NCBI RefSeq assembly: GCF_000332135.1
Contig: NZ_KB235896.1
Location: 1 to 64,000 of the forward strand
Origin: Anabaena sp. PCC 7108
Lineage (GTDB): Bacteria > Cyanobacteriota > Cyanobacteriia > Cyanobacteriales > Nostocaceae
Length of the DNA: 64,000 bases
Direction: 5' to 3'
The stretch's first letter is position 1. Each line of letters opens with the position of its first letter. Below, piece by piece: positions 8,322 to 17,426 of the stretch. Under the pieces are notes generated by a model. The model saw only the letters and a list, made by a program, of their open reading frames with translations. It did not search any database and was not told the DNA's origin. The translations under genes were made by a program, and so were the position numbers.

Positions 8322-10088
8322 TCATTTAATTGCTGCACGTTGAGTTTGATAAATATGGATTTGGTCTACTAAACCCTGAATACCAGGAACATCAAAACCA
8401 TAACTCTGAAAACCCTTCCCAATAGAATTAGTTAAAACGTCTGCACCTTTACCTTGATAGTAAACAGGAACTGGTCGGTTTGCATGATTTCCCCAACCAT
8501 ATTTAAATTGAGAATTAGAACCCCAAAAATGACCTGCTTTCTCAGGGTCAGATTCAGCCGTTAAAGCTTCTGCACCTTTTAATTTTAAAAGTTGCTCGAA
8601 ATTGGGATTTAAAGTTAGGTAATGATCATGATCTGCGGTGACAATCAGCAGGTTATTTTCCCAACCACCGTTATTTTTAATCCAGTCAATTGTAGTTTGG
8701 ACAGCTTTATCAAAATCTAAAACTGTTCCAATCAAATTATCTAGGTTATCATCATGAGCAGACCAATCAATATCACCACCTTCTACCATTAACCAAAATC
8801 CATCTTTGTCTTTAGATAAAACTTCTAAAGCGGCTTTTGTTAAATCCTGGAGAGTGGGATTTTCATTAATTTCTCTAGCAATAAATGATTTATCTGTTTC
8901 TCCAGGAAGCAGCGGACGAACTGTATCGGGTTTTTGTCCTTGAGAACTAAACAGAGAAAAGATACTCAATCCTGTATTGCTGTAGTCTCCATTAGCGGTA
9001 CTCACAGGGAGATTTCCCTCTTGTCCCCTGGCTCCATATAATCCTAACAAGCGCTGTTTCTGATTTGGATCTAACTGACTCGCAGTCATGGCTAATTTAG
9101 CCGCAGCATCTTGACCCCTTTCTAAAAATGTATAATCGTAGCGGTTGCGATTGGGGTTTTTGCTCAATTCTGCGTAGGTTGATTTCGTAATATATTCAAA
9201 CTTTGTCGGTGGTTCTACTCCCGTTGGTAAAGATTCACTACCAGCACCTGTAAGGGGATGACCACCACCTAAAATCACAGTAGGTTGATAAATGCGGAGT
9301 TCCTGCTGTAAGATATTGTCCAAACTGGGAAAATCAGCATCATATTTATTGCGACGATTAACGTTAGCTGCTGCTGCACCAGGAGTAGCATGATCAATCG
9401 GTACAGAAGTGACAATCCCTGTAGATTTACCAGCATCAGCCGCAGTTTTGAGAATTGTTTCTAGTGGTTTTTCAAATATATCTACGGAAATAGCGTTGTT
9501 ATAGCTTTTAACTCCGGTATAAAGAGTAGTAGCTGTGTTGGCTGAATCAGGATAACTGTGCTTGATGTATTCAGGGTCATTTCCAGGTGTCCAAGGATTT
9601 ATCCCCCCACGCACAGGATCATAACCGACTAAGTTACCAACAGCATCAGCACTGAGATTTTCTGTACCACCAGATGGTTTATTTCCTGGGTTAAATTTGG
9701 GTTGGAATTTGAAACCTGGTAAAATCGGACTACCACCTGTAATAGAGATAGAGTTAGTTAATGCAGAGTTGCTGGTACTGAAAACGCCATTACCAGGAGC
9801 AATAGTTGTACCATAGGTTGTAGCTAGGGCGTAATTCTCCAGGCTTTGGAAGCTGAGTCCTTCTCCTTTCCCAGATTTGTAATTATATCCTTTAGCAACA
9901 GCCGCAGCGCGAGCCATTTCCCAACCCATACCATCCCCAATCATGAGAATTACGTTCTTGGTATTGGTTAAATTTATCGCTGGGGCGGAATTAGAAGCAA
10001 TAGCTCCGGCTACAATCATGATCAGGGTGAAGATTCCAGCCAATAAACTGACCGTTAATCGAAATTGTGGACTAGATTTAACTACCAT
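8322..10088 (-). CDS. Alkaline phosphatase (PhoA-type), exported
   Basis: 588-aa phosphomonoesterase of the PhoA superfamily. The metal site starts with VILMIGDGMGW, the nucleophilic Ser sits in the DSANTATTL motif, and further metal ligands appear in VPIDHATPGAAAA, EGGDIDWSAHDDN and TADHDHY. An N-terminal hydrophobic segment (LTVSLLAGIFTLIMIVAGAIA) acts as signal peptide or membrane anchor, so it works in the periplasm or at the cell surface releasing phosphate from organic esters. The start is set at 10088 because a strong Shine-Dalgarno (GAGGAGGC, 10098-10105) lies 9 nt upstream; the longer frame to 10151 places that site inside the coding region. No clear Pho box was found in the short divergent gap to psb28. 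Confidence 0.93.
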   Translation of the reverse strand: MVVKSSPQFRLTVSLLAGIFTLIMIVAGAIASNSAPAINLTNTKNVILMIGDGMGWEMARAAAVAKGYNYKSGKGEGLSFQSLENYALATTYGTTIAPGNGVFSTSNSALTNSISITGGSPILPGFKFQPKFNPGNKPSGGTENLSADAVGNLVGYDPVRGGINPWTPGNDPEYIKHSYPDSANTATTLYTGVKSYNNAISVDIFEKPLETILKTAADAGKSTGIVTSVPIDHATPGAAAANVNRRNKYDADFPSLDNILQQELRIYQPTVILGGGHPLTGAGSESLPTGVEPPTKFEYITKSTYAELSKNPNRNRYDYTFLERGQDAAAKLAMTASQLDPNQKQRLLGLYGARGQEGNLPVSTANGDYSNTGLSIFSLFSSQGQKPDTVRPLLPGETDKSFIAREINENPTLQDLTKAALEVLSKDKDGFWLMVEGGDIDWSAHDDNLDNLIGTVLDFDKAVQTTIDWIKNNGGWENNLLIVTADHDHYLTLNPNFEQLLKLKGAEALTAESDPEKAGHFWGSNSQFKYGWGNHANRPVPVYYQGKGADVLTNSIGKGFQSYGFDVPGIQGLVDQIHIYQTQRAAIK

Positions 10089-10097
10089 AGGTAAAAT

Positions 10098-10105
10098 GCC
10101 TCCTC
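10098..10105 (-). promoter_or_regulatory. Shine-Dalgarno site of alkaline phosphatase
   Basis: GAGGAGGC on the minus strand, 9 nt from the ATG at 10088. It decides that start over the upstream in-frame candidate at 10151. Confidence 0.8.
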
Positions 10106-10156
10106 TATGATGAGAGAATATTACATAATGATCACAAAACTTAAAATTCATTCATC

Positions 10157-10492
10157 ATGGCAAAAATTCAGTTTTCTAAAGGCGTTGACGAAGAAGTAAT
10201 TCCAGAGGTACGCTTGACGCGATCGCGCAGTGGTGATCAAGGTACAGCAACATTTATTTTTACCAATCCTCAGATTTTAGGTCAAGGTAATACTGAAGAA
10301 ATCACGGGGATGTACATGATTGACGAAGAAGGTGAAATAATCACCCGCGAAGTTAAGGGTAAATTTGTCAACGGTAGACCAGAAGCGTTAGAAGCCGTTT
10401 ACCTGATGAAAACCCCCGCAGAATGGGAGCGATTTATGCGCTTTATGGATCGTTATGCCCAAGAAAACGGTCTAGGATTGAGTAAATCCTAA
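10157..10492 (+). CDS. psb28: Photosystem II assembly protein Psb28
   Basis: 111-aa Psb28, a soluble cytoplasmic-side factor that binds photosystem II assembly intermediates near CP47 and cytochrome b559. Full-length match to the family: starts [13 protein letters not shown], has [15 protein letters not shown], the [14 protein letters not shown] strand pair, and the C-terminal [19 protein letters not shown] helix. It is transcribed divergently from the alkaline phosphatase, whose start is 69 bp away, so both promoters are confined to that gap. It confirms an oxygenic phototroph. Confidence 0.97.
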   Translation: MAKIQFSKGVDEEVIPEVRLTRSRSGDQGTATFIFTNPQILGQGNTEEITGMYMIDEEGEIITREVKGKFVNGRPEALEAVYLMKTPAEWERFMRFMDRYAQENGLGLSKS

Positions 10493-10494
10493 GT

Positions 10495-10547
10495 AGTCAT
10501 TAGCCATTAGTCATTGGTCATTGGTCATTAGTCCTTGGTCATTGGCT
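10495..10547. repeat. Heptamer tandem repeat (CATTGGT/CATTAGT)
   Basis: About seven degenerate heptamers of CATTAGT and CATTGGT type fill most of the gap between psb28 and moaB. This is a typical STRR of filamentous cyanobacteria. Confidence 0.8.
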
Positions 10548-10587
10548 AAAATTCAATTTAATTTAAATTAATTTAATTTAAATATCT

Positions 10588-11112
10588 ATGAATCTTCAAC
10601 CACACCCCGATTCAGCGAAAATAACGGTAACTTGTGCTGTTATTACTGTCAGCGATACCCGTACCACGGAAACGGATCAGAGTGGTCAACTAATTAAACA
10701 ATTACTTTTGACTGCTAATCATGCTGTCGGAGTCTACGCAATTATCAAAGATGAACCAGCACAGATTCAAGCACAGATAGAATTGCTGGGTAAAACTAGC
10801 AATGTAGATGCTTTGATTTTCAATGGTGGGACAGGAATTGCACCTAGAGATACCACCTACGACGCTATAGAAAAGCTGTTAGCAAAGACTTTACCGGGAT
10901 TTGGTGAGTTATTCCGCTTTTTAAGTTATCAACAAATTGGTTCCCGTGCGATCGCATCTCGTGCTGTAGCTGGTATTTATCAAAATAAACTGATCTTCTC
11001 TCTTCCTGGTTCCAGTACTGCAGTACTACTCGGAATGGAAAAACTGATCTTACCTGAACTTGTTCATTTAGTCACTCAATTAGATGATACCAGGAGGCAG
11101 AGAGTTGTTTAA
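10588..11112 (+). CDS. moaB: Molybdenum cofactor biosynthesis protein MoaB/Mog-type
   Basis: 174-aa protein of the MoaB/MogA fold, which adenylates molybdopterin before molybdate insertion. The family signature is clear: AVITVSDTRTTETDQSG at residues ~17-33, the substrate loop FNGGTGIAPRDTTYDAI near residue 93, and SRAVAGIYQNKLIFSLPGS near residue 130. Molybdenum cofactor is needed for nitrate reductase in these organisms. No other moa genes are adjacent. MoaB and Mog cannot be separated reliably by eye, but length and motif spelling fit MoaB-annotated cyanobacterial proteins. Confidence 0.93.
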   Translation: MNLQPHPDSAKITVTCAVITVSDTRTTETDQSGQLIKQLLLTANHAVGVYAIIKDEPAQIQAQIELLGKTSNVDALIFNGGTGIAPRDTTYDAIEKLLAKTLPGFGELFRFLSYQQIGSRAIASRAVAGIYQNKLIFSLPGSSTAVLLGMEKLILPELVHLVTQLDDTRRQRVV

Positions 11113-11122
11113 ATATTTTGAT

Positions 11123-11251
11123 ACAGGACTTACGCAACTGGCACATTGGTAGGGTGCTTCAGATATCAACAATCTGTTTATTTGCAGGATTTATGCAGTA
11201 GTAAAGCACCCTACAACTGATTTTTAGTGTGACACTTGCGTAAGTCCTATA
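11123..11251. repeat. Palindromic MITE-like element with ACTTACGCAA ends
   Basis: About 129 bp with matching termini: the left end reads AGGACTTACGCAA and the right end is its inverse (TTGCGTAAGTCCT). An inner inverted pair TAGGGTGCTTC / GTAAAGCACCCTA supports a long hairpin. No coding capacity. Confidence 0.7.
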
Positions 11252-11286
11252 GAAGTCATATTTGATTTTTGAAAAAAATTAGGTAT

Positions 11287-11352
11287 TGTAGGGTGCGTCA
11301 GATATTACAAATCTGTTTATTAATAGAATTTATGGAGTCTGACGCACCCTAC
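11287..11352. repeat. Palindromic element with TAGGGTGCGTCAGA ends
   Basis: A 66-bp foldback: left arm GTAGGGTGCGTCAGA, right arm TCTGACGCACCCTAC, a perfect 15-bp inverted repeat. It resembles the core of the preceding element (11123-11251), so the two are probably related. Confidence 0.75.
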
Positions 11353-11388
11353 GTATCTTTTCATAAATCAAATATTATTCCTATATGA

Positions 11389-11423
11389 TATATAGCGTTT
11401 CCCAGTCTAATGAAGTACACACC
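11389..11423. repeat. Fragment of the MITE-like family, inverted
   Basis: It matches the reverse complement of the right end of the element at 217-335 (TATAGCGTTTCC, AGTCTA, TGAAGTACA) with a few mismatches. The left half is missing, so it is a solo end or decayed copy. Confidence 0.6.
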
Positions 11424-11600
11424 AATTTATTCACTGTTCTCTGTTAAGAGTTCCCTAAAACGAAAAAACGAGGAAATCCGGGTTAACTATTTACCCTTAA
11501 TTCTTGGGCGATTAAGTAAAGTTTCCTGATAGGATTCAGTATTATTTATGACTAAAAAAATGTATAATCAGCAATCATATTTACAGATGGAATTTTTTTC

Positions 11601-12257
11601 ATGTTAACACTTTATTACTCACCAATTCATGTAAACCCACGGCGAGTTTGGATTACACTAATAGAAAAAGGATTAGAATTTGAACTCGTAGAAGTTAAAC
11701 TGATTAATGAAGAACAGTTTAAACCAGAATTTTTAGCGATTAACCCTTTCCATCATATTCCAGTTTTAGTAGATGAGGGTTTTAAGATGGTGGAATCCTT
11801 GGCAATTTTGGATTATTTAGAAGCTAAATATCCAACCCCGCCAATGTTACCAAAAGATGCTAAAGATTTAGCGATTGTGCGAATGGTGCAAAATATTAGT
11901 GTCAATGAAATATTACCAGCCAGCCAGCCGATGTTGTCAGTAATGTTCGATTTACCAGGAGGAAAAAATGCAGAAGCAATTGAACAAGCGAAGATAAAAA
12001 TTAGTACAGGATTGAAATTTTTTGAGAATCTGCTTGATGATCGTCCATACTTTGGCAGTGATAACTTAACTTTAGCCGATGTTGTAGCGGGAACTATCAT
12101 ACCTTGGCTGCTGAAAGCGGGTATATCCTTTGATGAATATCCCAAATTGAGTGCTTGGTGCGATCGCATAGTTGCACGTCCATCATGGCAAAGTACCCAA
12201 GCGACACCAGAGATGTTGCAAACTTATCACAACTTGTTAATCAAAAGAATGGGTTAA
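11601..12257 (+). CDS. Glutathione S-transferase family protein
   Basis: 218-aa cytosolic GST. The N-terminal thioredoxin-like domain shows LTLYYSPIHVNPRRVWITLIEKGLEFELVEV, the cis-Pro loop INPFHHIPVLVDEG (HIPVL) and the glutathione-contacting VESLAILDYLEAKYP. The helical C-terminal domain carries the conserved SDNLTLADVV N-capping box near residue 153. It presumably conjugates glutathione to electrophiles or acts as a glutathione-dependent peroxidase; the substrate cannot be predicted. The catalytic Ser/Tyr is probably Ser7 or a neighbour. It stands alone, preceded by repeat-rich DNA. Confidence 0.92.
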   Translation: MLTLYYSPIHVNPRRVWITLIEKGLEFELVEVKLINEEQFKPEFLAINPFHHIPVLVDEGFKMVESLAILDYLEAKYPTPPMLPKDAKDLAIVRMVQNISVNEILPASQPMLSVMFDLPGGKNAEAIEQAKIKISTGLKFFENLLDDRPYFGSDNLTLADVVAGTIIPWLLKAGISFDEYPKLSAWCDRIVARPSWQSTQATPEMLQTYHNLLIKRMG

Positions 12258-12340
12258 CGATAGTAAGTTTAGTAAAGCGAATAGCAGGTTGGGATTCCCG
12301 AATTATCAAAAAATTCGGGTATCTTGTTGTTGGGAAATAG

Positions 12341-13330
12341 TTATAATTTAACTTGCGCCAAATGACTGCGGGGATTGTAGGTACGGATAGCGCGGATTTT
12401 TTCATAATACTCCCTCTCCTGTGGGCTAAGGTCTTTTGGAGGAGCGATCGCTACTTTGACAAACTGATCACCACGTCCACCTTTAGCTAGAGGCCAACCC
12501 TTACCACGTAAGCGCAGAGATTGACCAGAACGCACACCTGCCGGCAACTTAACATTAACATTACCATCGGGTGTAGGTACATCAATAGCCGCACCTAATG
12601 TAGCTTCATCTGGTGTAATTAGCACTTCACAAACTAGATTATCACCCTCAATTTGGAAAAAAGAATGAGGTTGTAATTCCACCTTTAAATATAAATCTCC
12701 CCGTTGTTGAGTCATAGGGTTTAATTGACCTTTCCCCCGCACTCGGAGACGAGTACCAGATTTAGCACCAGCGGGAATACGGACATCAATAGTTTCGTTA
12801 CCCAAGTTAAAACGTTTTTGAACTCCAGCAAATGCTTCTGCAAAGGTTAACTTAATCACCGCTTCCGTATCTTGGGCAGCACCTACACCAGCATCGGGAA
12901 ACCCAAAATCATTAAAACCGCCCACACCACCACTAGGTCTACCGGTGGAAGTGCGATAAGAATAACTTTGTCGTCCACTGCGAGGGCCAGCAGCACCAAA
13001 TAATTCATTTAAAAAGTCATTAAAACTGCCATATTGACTGAAGTCAAAACCATTCATATCAACCCCAGCACCGCCACTGGGGAAACCTTCACCAGCCTGT
13101 TTCCAGTATTGCCCGAATTGGTCGTATTTTTTCCGCTTATCTGGGTCTGATAGAACTTCGTAAGCTTCGTTAACCTCTTTGAAGCTTGCCTCTGCTTGTT
13201 TATTTCCTGGGTTGACATCAGGGTGAAACTTGCGGGCAAGTTTACGGAAAGCTTGTTTAATTTCTTCTGGAGTGGCAGTCTTACTGATTCCTAAAATTGC
13301 GTAATAGTCCTTAAAGTCAGTTGCAGCCAT
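12341..13330 (-). CDS. DnaJ-type co-chaperone without zinc finger
   Basis: 329-aa type-II (class B, CbpA-like) J-domain protein. The J domain occupies residues 1-75 (DYYAILGISKTATPEEIKQAF) with the HPD tripeptide in ARKFHPDVNPG. A Gly/Phe-rich linker follows (GSFNDFLNELFGAAGPRS), then two DnaJ C-terminal beta-barrel domains (GNETIDVRIPAGAKSGTRLR and NVNVKLPAGVRSGQSLRLRG). The four CxxCxGxG zinc repeats of DnaJ proper are absent, so it is not the canonical dnaJ. It would recruit DnaK to clients in the cytoplasm. No dnaK or grpE lies in the window. Confidence 0.94.
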   Translation of the reverse strand: MAATDFKDYYAILGISKTATPEEIKQAFRKLARKFHPDVNPGNKQAEASFKEVNEAYEVLSDPDKRKKYDQFGQYWKQAGEGFPSGGAGVDMNGFDFSQYGSFNDFLNELFGAAGPRSGRQSYSYRTSTGRPSGGVGGFNDFGFPDAGVGAAQDTEAVIKLTFAEAFAGVQKRFNLGNETIDVRIPAGAKSGTRLRVRGKGQLNPMTQQRGDLYLKVELQPHSFFQIEGDNLVCEVLITPDEATLGAAIDVPTPDGNVNVKLPAGVRSGQSLRLRGKGWPLAKGGRGDQFVKVAIAPPKDLSPQEREYYEKIRAIRTYNPRSHLAQVKL

Positions 13331-13501
13331 CTACCAGCCTCCTATATAAATTTAGGTTATGTTTTTTTTCTAAGATAAGACATTTACTGTTGACCAGATA
13401 ATCTCTGGGAACAGGATTATGATATTAAATTAGCAAAGAATATCAAAAATCAAGTGAGGTTGTCGCTCATACTGCCAGGGCAATTCCCGTACTCCTTAGC
13501 T

Positions 13502-14020
13502 TTAAGTCCAAAAAATTAACTTGTCTACTCCTTCTTCTATGCTGGGGGGAGAATCCCGGAGTTGGCGATGCATTCGCAAAATAATTTCGTCGGGAACCTG
13601 GCGAATCCGCCTTTGATTGCGTGCTAAACATAGCCAAACTGGGGTTTTCACCCAAATTCCAGTAATGTGAGTAAAACCCAAATTACGGGCTTGGATAATG
13701 AGTTTACGGCGATCGCATCGTTTGGCGTTGGTAGCATCAAAAATTACCCCTCTATCTGCCCCTATAGCTTGTTGAAATTGCCGCTGTATTTCTCTCCAAA
13801 TCAACAGCCATGCCCCTTGAGTCGCTTCTGAACCAAAGAGTTGCCCCCTGATAGCATCTGTAGAAATTAGCTGCATCTGGGGGCTTTCTGTGAGTAATTG
13901 TTTTGCTAACGTTGACTTACCGCTACCAGGAAGACCAATCAGTAAGATGAGTTCTGAGTGCAAATTTGGGAGTGTTGAGTGAGTAGTTAGGAGTGAAGAA
14001 TAATTAGAAGTTTGATCCAT
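13502..14020 (-). CDS. Small P-loop kinase-like ATPase (AAA_33 type)
   Basis: 172-aa soluble protein with Walker A in LIGLPGSGKSTLAKQLL (around residue 29) and a polynucleotide-kinase/zeta-toxin-like layout: ISTDAIRGQLFG for the substrate Asp, VIFDATNAKRCDRRKLI near residue 93, and a lid with RNQRRIRQVPDEIILRMHRQL. Such proteins phosphorylate polynucleotide 5' ends or small molecules, and the substrate here is unknown. No antitoxin gene precedes it, which argues against a zeta toxin. The first ~20 residues are low-confidence and overlap an ACTCATAA-type heptamer repeat region, so the true start may be further in. Confidence 0.8.
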   Translation of the reverse strand: MDQTSNYSSLLTTHSTLPNLHSELILLIGLPGSGKSTLAKQLLTESPQMQLISTDAIRGQLFGSEATQGAWLLIWREIQRQFQQAIGADRGVIFDATNAKRCDRRKLIIQARNLGFTHITGIWVKTPVWLCLARNQRRIRQVPDEIILRMHRQLRDSPPSIEEGVDKLIFWT

Positions 14021-14077
14021 AACTCAATTACTCATAACTGATTACTCATAACTCATGACTCATAACTCAGCACTCAG
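14021..14077. repeat. Heptamer-like tandem repeat (ACTCATA)
   Basis: Degenerate ACTCATA and ACTCATG units fill the 62-bp gap between the small kinase and glgC. Confidence 0.7.
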
Positions 14078-14082
14078 TACTT

Positions 14083-15372
14083 TTAGATGATAGTTCCATC
14101 CTGAATTACGGCGTTTTTCAGTACAACGACAATCCCACTGCGAATGTAGAAGCCTTGACTTTCTCGTTCGGCTTCTTGCACATTGTCTTTATTGATAATT
14201 TTCACATCATGACCGATGCTGGCATTTTTATCAATAATGGCACGACGAATGATCGTGTCTGTACCAATGCCTACGGGGATATCACCTACTTCTAGGCTAC
14301 ATTGGCGTTCTACAGAGGGTTGGTAATAATCTGCACCCATGAGTAGGGATTCTTCAATCACACAGCCAGACTCAATGCGCGATCGCACTCCCAAAACTGA
14401 ATGCTGAATCCGGCAATTTTTCAAAATGCAACCGTCACCAATCATTGATTCTGTGATTTGGCAATTTAGCAGTTTCGATGGAGGTAAATACCGAGCGCGA
14501 GTATAAATTGGCGCTTTTTCGTCGTAGAAACTAAAGGGCGGTAGTGGTTGTCGAGTCAGGGCTAAATTGGCTTCATAAAAAGCTTCGATAGTCCCAATGT
14601 CTTCCCAATAGTCATCAAATAAGTAGGCTTGAACGTTGTGATCTTTAGCTGCATCAGGAATAATTTCTTTACCAAAATCAGTCCGTTCTAAAGACTCTTT
14701 CAGCAACTTGATCAAAACATCTTTTTTAAAGACATAAATCCCCATCGAGGCGATGTAGGGTTGTAATTCAGCCTGTTCTTTAGTTAACCCTAGAACAGTA
14801 GTATCAACCCGCATATTAGCTAAAGCGTCACCTTTGGGTTTTTCGCTAAAGTCAATCACCCTACCAGAGTCATCGATTTTCATCAAGCCAAAATCCGACG
14901 CACGGCGATTGTCTATGGGAATGACAGAAAGGGTAATATCAGCATTTGTATCTCTGTGGCGCTGGATAAACAGACGGTAATCCATGCGGTACAGATGATC
15001 ACCGGAAAGAATCAGAAATTCATCTACATCCCAATCTTGCAACATCCAGATATACTGACGTACAGCATCAGCCGTACCTTGGAACCAGTTGGGGTTTTCT
15101 GGGGTTTGTTGTGCGGCTAACACTTCCACAAAACCATCACTAAACCCACTAAAGTTGTAAGCACGGGCAATGTGACGATTCAGAGAAGCAGAGTTAAATT
15201 GAGTGAGAACGTAGATTTTAAAGATTTCTGAATTGATACAGTTGCTAACAGGGATATCTATTAAGCGGTACTTCCCAGCAACTGGTACTGCTGGTTTAGC
15301 ACGGAGTTTGGTTAGCGGATAAAGTCGAGTACCCGCACCCCCACCAAGAATGATTGCTAAGACTTTTTTCAC
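14083..15372 (-). CDS. glgC: Glucose-1-phosphate adenylyltransferase (ADP-glucose pyrophosphorylase)
   Basis: 429-aa enzyme making ADP-glucose from glucose-1-phosphate and ATP, the committed step of glycogen synthesis. The N-terminal nucleotidyltransferase domain has [31 protein letters not shown] and the substrate-binding FSEKPKG; the C-terminal left-handed beta-helix includes [12 protein letters not shown] and related hexapeptide turns and ends [14 protein letters not shown]. Cyanobacterial enzymes of this length are homotetramers activated by 3-phosphoglycerate and inhibited by phosphate; the Lys-containing activator sites fall in the conserved ends. It is divergent from a GH13 amylase, and a debranching enzyme lies further on at 35403. 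Confidence 0.97.
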   Translation of the reverse strand: MKKVLAIILGGGAGTRLYPLTKLRAKPAVPVAGKYRLIDIPVSNCINSEIFKIYVLTQFNSASLNRHIARAYNFSGFSDGFVEVLAAQQTPENPNWFQGTADAVRQYIWMLQDWDVDEFLILSGDHLYRMDYRLFIQRHRDTNADITLSVIPIDNRRASDFGLMKIDDSGRVIDFSEKPKGDALANMRVDTTVLGLTKEQAELQPYIASMGIYVFKKDVLIKLLKESLERTDFGKEIIPDAAKDHNVQAYLFDDYWEDIGTIEAFYEANLALTRQPLPPFSFYDEKAPIYTRARYLPPSKLLNCQITESMIGDGCILKNCRIQHSVLGVRSRIESGCVIEESLLMGADYYQPSVERQCSLEVGDIPVGIGTDTIIRRAIIDKNASIGHDVKIINKDNVQEAERESQGFYIRSGIVVVLKNAVIQDGTII

Positions 15373-15688
15373 AAAATTTCTCCGAACTGCCTTTCAACTC
15401 TCACCTACAGTTTAGGACTGTATGTGGCAGCTGATAAGGGGGGATCAAAGAATCTTGGGGAGGAATTTTTGAGAAGGGGGTTAAGTACGCAAAATAGAAC
15501 TGATGTATTAATGATGGGGGGAATGGAGAGAATTAAGTGCGATCGCACTTTAACCCAATCTTAAAGACTAGTTAACAGAAAAAAACCTCGAATCATAAAA
15601 ACTCTGCGTACCTCCGCGCTAACCTCTGCGTTAAAAAACTCTACACTTACTAAAATGGCACTAATACATCATACTCAGAACGCAACTT
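15373..15688. other. Divergent intergenic region glgC / GH13 amylase
   Basis: It holds a perfect 16-bp palindrome centred on HIP1 (AAGTGCGATCGCACTT, 15535-15550) and a repeat of the type ctctgcgtacctccgcgctaac (15600-15640). Both promoters must lie here. No consensus operator was recognised. Confidence 0.55.
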
Positions 15689-17134
15689 ATGCAAATTCAC
15701 ACCCCAGACTGGGTAAAACACGCAGTTTTCTACCAAATCTTCCCCGACAGATTCGCTAAAAGCCAACAACCACATAAACGATTATTAAATAATGCAAAAT
15801 GGGAAAATTGGGATGCAAAACCCACACTCCAAGGTTATAAAGGTGGAGATTTATGGGGAATTTTAGAACAATTAGACTATATTCAAAGTTTAGGAATTAA
15901 CGCCATTTACTTTACACCCATCTTTCAATCAGCTTGTAATCACCGCTATCACACCCATGATTACTATCAAGTTGATCCAATATTGGGAGGAAATGAAGCC
16001 TTTAAAGAATTGCTAGATGCAGCCCATCAACGCAATATTAAAATAGTTCTCGATGGCGTTTTTAATCATGCGAGTCGGGGTATATTCTTTTTTCACGACA
16101 TCTTAGAAAATGGACCACATTCACCTTGGGTAGATTGGTTTAAAATCGAAGGTTGGCCGCTTGCACCATATACAGGTGATGCACCTGCTAACTACGAAAG
16201 TTGGGCAGGAATTCGCTCTTTACCAGTATTTAACCATGATAACCCAGATGTGCGCGAATACATTATGGAAATTGCCGAATATTGGCTTAAATTCGGTATT
16301 GATGGTTGGCGATTAGATGTACCTTTTGAAATCAAAACTCCTGGGTTTTGGCAAGAATTTAGAGAAAGAGTAAAAGCCATAAATCCCGATGCTTATATTG
16401 TCGGAGAAGTATGGACAGATTCCCGTCAATGGTTAGATGGAAACCAATTTGATGGGGTAATGAATTATTTATTTACTGGTCCGACTATTGCCTTTACCGC
16501 AGGTGATCGTGTAGACTTAGAACAAGTAAAAGGACGGGATTATAAAACCCATCCACCATTATTTGCTGCTGACTACGCCGAAAAAATAGAAGATTTATTA
16601 AAACTTTATCCTTGGGAAATTCAGCTAACACAACTTAATTTATTAGCAAGTCATGATACAGCCAGATTAATTACCATTGCAGGTGGTGATATTGCAAGTA
16701 TGGAATTAGCAACTTTACTGTTATTGACTTTTCCTGGTGCGCCAAGTATATATTATGGTGATGAAGTTGGTTTACCTGGTGGATTAGATCCCGATTCTCG
16801 TCGTGGTTTTCCGTTAACAGAAAATTGGAATTTAGAAATTCTTGATCTTCACAAACAATTAATTTCTCTGCGTCATCAATATCCAGCTTTGCGAATTGGT
16901 AAATATCAAATTCTTTATGCACAAGGAGAATTATATATCTTTGCCAGAACTTTAGAAACTGAGGAATTAATTATTGCTGTGAATGCGGGTACAGAAACTG
17001 CAACAGCTAACGTAGATTGTAGCAGTTTACAAACTCAACCGCATCAAGTTTTATTTGGTAATGGAGAAATTGAGTGGAATAGTAAAAATCTTGGTTTAAC
17101 TATTCCTGCGCGTACTGGTTGCATTTTGGGTTAA
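15689..17134 (+). CDS. GH13 alpha-amylase family enzyme (neopullulanase/cyclomaltodextrinase-like)
   Basis: 481-aa (beta/alpha)8 glycosidase. Catalytic residues are visible: nucleophile Asp in GIDGWRLDVPFEI, acid/base Glu in AYIVGEVWTD, and the third Asp in LNLLASHDTAR; the conserved LDGVFNHASRG motif is also present. It begins DWVKHAVFYQIFPDRFA, typical of the cyclomaltodextrinase/neopullulanase subgroup but without the N-terminal carbohydrate-binding domain. No signal peptide, so it acts on internal maltodextrins or glycogen fragments. Its stop codon overlaps the stop of the convergent HNH gene: the bases TTAA at 17131-17134 serve both. Confidence 0.93.
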   Translation: MQIHTPDWVKHAVFYQIFPDRFAKSQQPHKRLLNNAKWENWDAKPTLQGYKGGDLWGILEQLDYIQSLGINAIYFTPIFQSACNHRYHTHDYYQVDPILGGNEAFKELLDAAHQRNIKIVLDGVFNHASRGIFFFHDILENGPHSPWVDWFKIEGWPLAPYTGDAPANYESWAGIRSLPVFNHDNPDVREYIMEIAEYWLKFGIDGWRLDVPFEIKTPGFWQEFRERVKAINPDAYIVGEVWTDSRQWLDGNQFDGVMNYLFTGPTIAFTAGDRVDLEQVKGRDYKTHPPLFAADYAEKIEDLLKLYPWEIQLTQLNLLASHDTARLITIAGGDIASMELATLLLLTFPGAPSIYYGDEVGLPGGLDPDSRRGFPLTENWNLEILDLHKQLISLRHQYPALRIGKYQILYAQGELYIFARTLETEELIIAVNAGTETATANVDCSSLQTQPHQVLFGNGEIEWNSKNLGLTIPARTGCILG

Positions 17135-17376
17135 ATGTCGAAATGTCGGTGGAAACGATTGTCTATTTTATCTGTTTTTTGCTGATTACAAGTTAAGCAG
17201 AGAGTTTGTAAATTACTAATATCGTTTTTACCACCACGAGATAAAGGGATAATATGATCAATGCTGAGATGAGTTTCTCCAGAGATTTTACCGCAGCTTT
17301 GACATTGATATTTATCCCTTTGGAAAACGTAGGTTCTGACTTCTGGGGGTATGGGGATTCGTGGAGTTTTATTCAT
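17131..17376 (-). CDS. HNH endonuclease
   Basis: About 81-aa HNH nuclease. It contains the treble-clef Cys pairs CQSCGK and CLTCNQ and the HNH core LSIDHIIPLSRGGKNDISNLQTLC. Such small enzymes nick or cleave double-stranded DNA; free-standing cyanobacterial copies are common and often orphan. The start is put at the ATG giving MNKTPRIP (17376). The longer frame to 17409 runs into the inverted-repeat arm at 17384-17420, whose translation is not family-like. Its stop codon overlaps that of the GH13 gene. Confidence 0.88.
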   Translation of the reverse strand: MNKTPRIPIPPEVRTYVFQRDKYQCQSCGKISGETHLSIDHIIPLSRGGKNDISNLQTLCLTCNQQKTDKIDNRFHRHFDI

Positions 17377-17383
17377 GTTTTTG

Positions 17384-17420
17384 TTTCGCGCAAAGTCGCA
17401 AAGGGGCAAAGTCGCAAAGG
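17384..17420. repeat. Left inverted-repeat arm beside KGK gene
   Basis: A 37-bp arm starting TTTCGCGCAAAGTCGCAAAG and made of CGCAAAG/GCAAAGT heptamers. It matches the reverse complement of 17883-17919 at 34 of 37 positions. Confidence 0.85.
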
Positions 17421-17426
17421 TAAGAG

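Larger units (their letters stand above)
11113..11600. other. Gene-free gap filled with repeats
   Basis: The 488-bp gap between moaB and the GST gene is mostly repeat DNA: two palindromic elements (11123-11251 and 11287-11352) and a fragment of the MITE-like family (11389-11423). No ORF, tRNA or riboswitch was recognised. Promoter elements for the GST should lie in the last ~100 bases. Confidence 0.6.

Noticed and set aside
13502-14020. Zeta-type toxin
   Set aside because: The P-loop layout is similar, but no epsilon antitoxin gene is adjacent and the polynucleotide-kinase-like motifs fit a general kinase better.
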